Below the pieces are notes generated by a model that worked only from the letters and a program-made list of their open reading frames with translations, was not told where the DNA came from and made no database searches. The position numbers and the translations under genes were made by a program. 64,000 nucleotides of DNA. It comes from Edaphobacter lichenicola (GTDB lineage Bacteria; Acidobacteriota; Terriglobia; Terriglobales; Acidobacteriaceae). Location: positions 2,170,001 to 2,234,000 of the forward strand of contig NZ_CP073696.1 in assembly GCF_025264645.1 (NCBI RefSeq). The letters run 5' to 3'. Shown here one piece after another: positions 61,379 to 64,000 of the stretch. Within the stretch, counting starts at the first letter, position 1; each line of letters starts with the position of its first letter.

Positions 61379-62386
61379 ATGAGTTCTGACAATCCGATTT
61401 CCCGCCGCGATCTTGTAACCCATCTTGGAGCCGGGATTGCGGGCGCTGCGATTACCGTGGCTGTTCCCAATGCGCAGGCCCAGACGGCGGCGGGGAATAC
61501 CGCTGCACCATTTGTCGATCCAACAACCAAATATCCAAAGCCGCCCTATCCGGGACAATCACAACCGTGGCCCGGTCTCGCCAGTAAGATGAATCCTCGA
61601 CCGGATCACGGCGAGACGAGCTATAAGGGGTCGGGCCGGCTCATCGGACGCAAAGCGCTTATCACGGGCGGCGACTCTGGCATGGGACGCGCTGCTGCCA
61701 TCGCCTATGCGCGGGAGGGCGCCGATGTTGTCATCAGCTATTACCCCACGGAGGAGCCTGACGCTCGCGAAGTCATTCAGCTGATCAAGGCTGAGGGCCG
61801 CAAGGCCATCCCGATACCAGGTGACCTTCGCCAGGAGAGCTACTGCAAGGAACTTGTTACGAAGGCCATCGCTGAACTTGGTGGGCTCGACATTGTTGTG
61901 TCCAATGCGGGACGCCAGCAGCAGTGCGAAGACATACTCCAGCTCACGACAGAAGCTTTTGATGCGACCATGAAGACCAATATCTATGCTCCTTTCTGGA
62001 TCATCAAGGCAGCACTCCCGCACATGCAGCCGGGCTCGTGCATCATTGCCACAACGTCTGAGCAAGCCTACGATCCCGCGGGCAACTTGTATGACTACGC
62101 CCAGACAAAGGCAGCGACGATGAATTATGTGAAGTCATTGGCCAAACAGTTCGGTCCTAAGGGAATTCGCGTGAATGGTGTTGCGCCGGGACCAATCTGG
62201 ACACCACTTCAGGTTTCAGGCGGAGCAACCCAAGATCACTTGATTCACTTTGGCGAAACGTATCCACTAAGACGAGCAGGCCAGCCGGCCGAACTCGCCA
62301 GTATTTACGTGCAGCTTGCAGCTAACGGCGCCAGCTATACCACTGGCAATATCTATGGCGCGGGCGGTGGTGCGGGCCAGCCGTAG
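61379..62386 (+). CDS. SDR oxidoreductase with twin-arginine-like leader (YghA type)
   Basis: The N-terminus contains SRRDLVTHLGAGIAGAAITVAVPNAQAQ, which resembles a Tat or Sec export signal, followed by a linker of about 45 residues (QSQPWPGLASKMNPRPDHGE...). The SDR core has TGGDSGMGRAAAIAYAREGADV, SNAGRQQ and YDYAQTKAATMNYVKSLAKQ, then VNGVAPGPIWTPL. The long N-terminal DHGE-type region is as in YghA-like aldehyde/alcohol oxidoreductases. An exported NAD-dependent SDR would be unusual; the leader may instead be vestigial. Confidence 0.88.
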   Translation: MSSDNPISRRDLVTHLGAGIAGAAITVAVPNAQAQTAAGNTAAPFVDPTTKYPKPPYPGQSQPWPGLASKMNPRPDHGETSYKGSGRLIGRKALITGGDSGMGRAAAIAYAREGADVVISYYPTEEPDAREVIQLIKAEGRKAIPIPGDLRQESYCKELVTKAIAELGGLDIVVSNAGRQQQCEDILQLTTEAFDATMKTNIYAPFWIIKAALPHMQPGSCIIATTSEQAYDPAGNLYDYAQTKAATMNYVKSLAKQFGPKGIRVNGVAPGPIWTPLQVSGGATQDHLIHFGETYPLRRAGQPAELASIYVQLAANGASYTTGNIYGAGGGAGQP

Positions 62387-62410
62387 AGTTCTGACCTACT
62401 CCGAAAAACT

Positions 62411-63376
62411 TCACCTGAGTTGGAGAACGCGATTTTGAGCCGACGAGATCTCGATAGCGCGACCTAGCGCTTCCAGATCGCGTTCGGCGTGAGACTGGCG
62501 AAGATATAGGTCCAGCTCCTGATAGCGTTTAGAAATCTTCTCGTCCATCGCGACTGGATGCGGTCCGTAGGCACGCGATAATCTTCTTAAGATGTCCGTG
62601 CAGGCTTGCTCGATAAGATGCCGAACGGTCAGGGCGCGTACGAGGGCTCTTTCACAATCTTTTGGAGCAGCGTCGATCTCACGACCTGCTGAATCGAGGT
62701 AGGACAATGAGGCCCAGATTGAAGCCCGCATTGCGCCAAGGTGCGCCAACGTGTGAGGGTCTTCTCTGCATTGTTCGTTAGCATAATCAACGAGTCCTGC
62801 AGCGCCTCCCGCCCAACAGGCTGCGGGTCCGCATGCCCCGTGCCAGAAGCCCGGCCGCTGAAGATACCAGCCCGGGAGTCCGATTAGTTCTTCAGGGGTG
62901 ACAGGTAGATTCTCGAAGGTCACGGTCGAGGTATGGGTTTCTCGAAAGGCATTCGTCTTCCAGTTTGAATCATCAAATCGAAGGAAGCGAACATTATCCC
63001 GAAGATCAACATCCACAAGTTGCGGCTCAGGGCCGCCCACTGTGATGAGTGCGCGATCGACTAATCCGGCGCCACTGCAAAACATCTTTTTCCCAGTGAT
63101 CCGAAATGAGTCATGGTTCCGTTCCAGCGTGATCGCCTGTCCTGGACGCTCGGACGCCCACACTCCGTAAAGGCAATTCGGTTTAGGATTGCTGCCATTC
63201 TCGTTGAGGATAGCGACTGCATCCCAATGTGCTTCTGCCATACGGGCGAGGGAGAGATCTATGCGGCCAACCTCGAACAAAGATCGGTGACGCCTGTCAG
63301 TGCGTCCGACACCAGGTAGAGGAATTTCTTCTGCGACTGTCTTGCGAAGCTGGACGACAAGCGCTTCGGTCATCAT
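62411..63376 (-). CDS. Acyl-CoA dehydrogenase-like protein
   Basis: The 321-residue protein is shorter than typical acyl-CoA dehydrogenases (about 380) because the N-terminal helical domain is reduced. Visible features are ITLERNHDSFRITGKKMFCSGAGLVDRALITVG (middle beta domain) and TSTVTFENLPVTPEELIG. The C-terminal four-helix part contains HLGAMRASIWASLSYLDSAGREID and a final RDLEALGRAIE. The usual catalytic Glu cannot be placed confidently. Its ATG overlaps the stop of the glycosyltransferase gene (ATGA), so the two act together, possibly in making an unusual cell-surface or secondary metabolite. Confidence 0.8.
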   Translation of the reverse strand: MMTEALVVQLRKTVAEEIPLPGVGRTDRRHRSLFEVGRIDLSLARMAEAHWDAVAILNENGSNPKPNCLYGVWASERPGQAITLERNHDSFRITGKKMFCSGAGLVDRALITVGGPEPQLVDVDLRDNVRFLRFDDSNWKTNAFRETHTSTVTFENLPVTPEELIGLPGWYLQRPGFWHGACGPAACWAGGAAGLVDYANEQCREDPHTLAHLGAMRASIWASLSYLDSAGREIDAAPKDCERALVRALTVRHLIEQACTDILRRLSRAYGPHPVAMDEKISKRYQELDLYLRQSHAERDLEALGRAIEISSAQNRVLQLR

Positions 63377-64000
63377 GCACTCTCCTCATTGTGCACAGCA
63401 AGAGCATCTGCAAATCCATGGGGTGCGCGTCCAACACGCCGACCACTAGTCAATACTTTCACTGCGGCCGTTGAGGTGCGTCGCGCAGCAGTCTTCATAA
63501 GGCGATCCCATAGATCATGATCCTCAGCCGTCGCAAGTCCTTTCCATCCGCCCGAGCGAAGGTAGACATCACCACGAATTCCCAGGTTTGCTCCATGGAC
63601 ATGTGGATGGGAGCCATCCGCATGGATAAGGTAGGTATTGCGGAACCGCAGGTCTACACCGATGTCGTGCTCCTCGAACGAATCGACGTCGACAATACCG
63701 GCGACTGTTTCTATGCCTTGGTCTGCGAACAAAAGCTGATCGAATAGCCATGACTTCGGTACGCAGCAGTCGGCATCCGTATTTGCCAGCCAACAACGAC
63801 GGAGCTGGCCTGAATACCGCCGCAGAGCCATCCTAGTGGCAAGCGAACGTGCGTGGCCCACAGCCCCCGCTTCTGTTGTCACAACTGTTCCATGTTCTGC
63901 CAGGATCTTTTTCGCGATTTCAAATGTCAGGTCGGTAGAAGTATCGCAGGCGACAACGACATCCGTGGTGACCGATACCGGAAGAAGTGCACACGCCTCC
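63373..64000 (-). CDS. Family 2 glycosyltransferase (C-terminal part, runs off right edge)
   Basis: The frame is open to the window end. VVVACDTSTDLTFEIAKKIL is the first GT-A strand region, and WLANTDADCCVPKSWL supplies the DxD motif. The middle has HVHGANLGIRGDVYLRSGGWKGLATAEDHDLWDRL, the GGF/ED-type acceptor and catalytic-base region of GT2 enzymes. About 209 codons are visible; the N-terminus with the nucleotide-binding start is outside. It is upstream of and overlapping the acyl-CoA-dehydrogenase-like gene, and together they form a two-gene unit that continues beyond the window. Confidence 0.85.
   Translation of the reverse strand, partial: EACALLPVSVTTDVVVACDTSTDLTFEIAKKILAEHGTVVTTEAGAVGHARSLATRMALRRYSGQLRRCWLANTDADCCVPKSWLFDQLLFADQGIETVAGIVDVDSFEEHDIGVDLRFRNTYLIHADGSHPHVHGANLGIRGDVYLRSGGWKGLATAEDHDLWDRLMKTAARRTSTAAVKVLTSGRRVGRAPHGFADALAVHNEESA

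Larger units (their letters stand above)
47857..64000. mobile_element. Probable genomic island integrated at tRNA-Leu (left boundary; continues beyond window)
   Basis: The boundary is the tRNA 3' fragment. To its right, gene content changes to stress regulators, oxidoreductases and signalling proteins, base composition shifts toward A/T, gene spacing widens, and at least six broken genes accumulate. No integrase, conjugation or phage genes lie in the visible 16 kb; they would be expected near the other end. An alternative is an old island shrunk by deletion. The extent on the right is unknown. Confidence 0.5.

Overview
The window looks like chromosome from an acidobacterium of the Terriglobia/Acidobacteriaceae type (Granulicella, Edaphobacter or Terriglobus relatives). 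This is inferred from gene content and from strong C/G preference at third codon positions in roughly the first 45 kb; no search was run. Genes there are densely packed on both strands.

Positions 1-4.8 kb hold a leucine/isovalerate catabolism operon on the minus strand (acyl-CoA carboxylase beta, HMG-CoA lyase, enoyl-CoA hydratase running off the left edge), then a small exported protein, a nicotinamidase and an HD hydrolase. From 5.0 to 12.4 kb comes a zinc-ribbon/HTH regulator and the envelope/isoprenoid set uppS, cdsA, dxr, rseP. A PadR regulator with a palindromic operator, a DUF3861 gene and an exported protein lie between uppS and cdsA. A strong terminator and a GTGGT-rich repeat follow. 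From 12.6 to 20.5 kb are a DHH phosphoesterase, a CPBP protease, a Na+/H+ antiporter, a penicillin-acylase-type hydrolase and a YCF48-like beta-propeller.

Positions 20.5-30.9 kb carry a type II secretion/type IV pilus-like assembly locus on the minus strand: traffic ATPase, PilM-, PilN-, PilO- and PilP-like proteins and an odd Ser/Gly-rich pseudopilin, with the GspF/PilC platform protein separated by unrelated membrane and lipoprotein genes. No secretin or prepilin peptidase is present. From 31 to 45.1 kb are a SpoIIE-type phosphatase with an extracytoplasmic beta-sandwich sensor, a TetR/MFS efflux pair, an ErpA-type Fe-S protein, 6-phosphogluconate dehydrogenase, a Tat-exported flavin amine oxidase paired with an exported RidA, and a two-gene membrane/FixH-like unit followed by a cytoplasmic RidA.

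Composition changes around 45-48 kb. A 3' fragment of a tRNA-Leu(UAA) gene (47857-47917) lacks its 5' half. The simplest reading is an attachment-site scar, with an integrated genomic island extending right, beyond the window. The island carries an HxlR/DUF1772 pair with a truncated second DUF1772 copy, a Crp/Fnr regulator, a receiver-like protein without its phosphoacceptor Asp, a PAS histidine kinase, an iron permease/pyrophosphatase pair, several oxidoreductases, and at the right edge an acyl-CoA-dehydrogenase-like/glycosyltransferase pair. It also holds at least six broken genes, whereas the first 45 kb has only one small gene remnant (36.2 kb).
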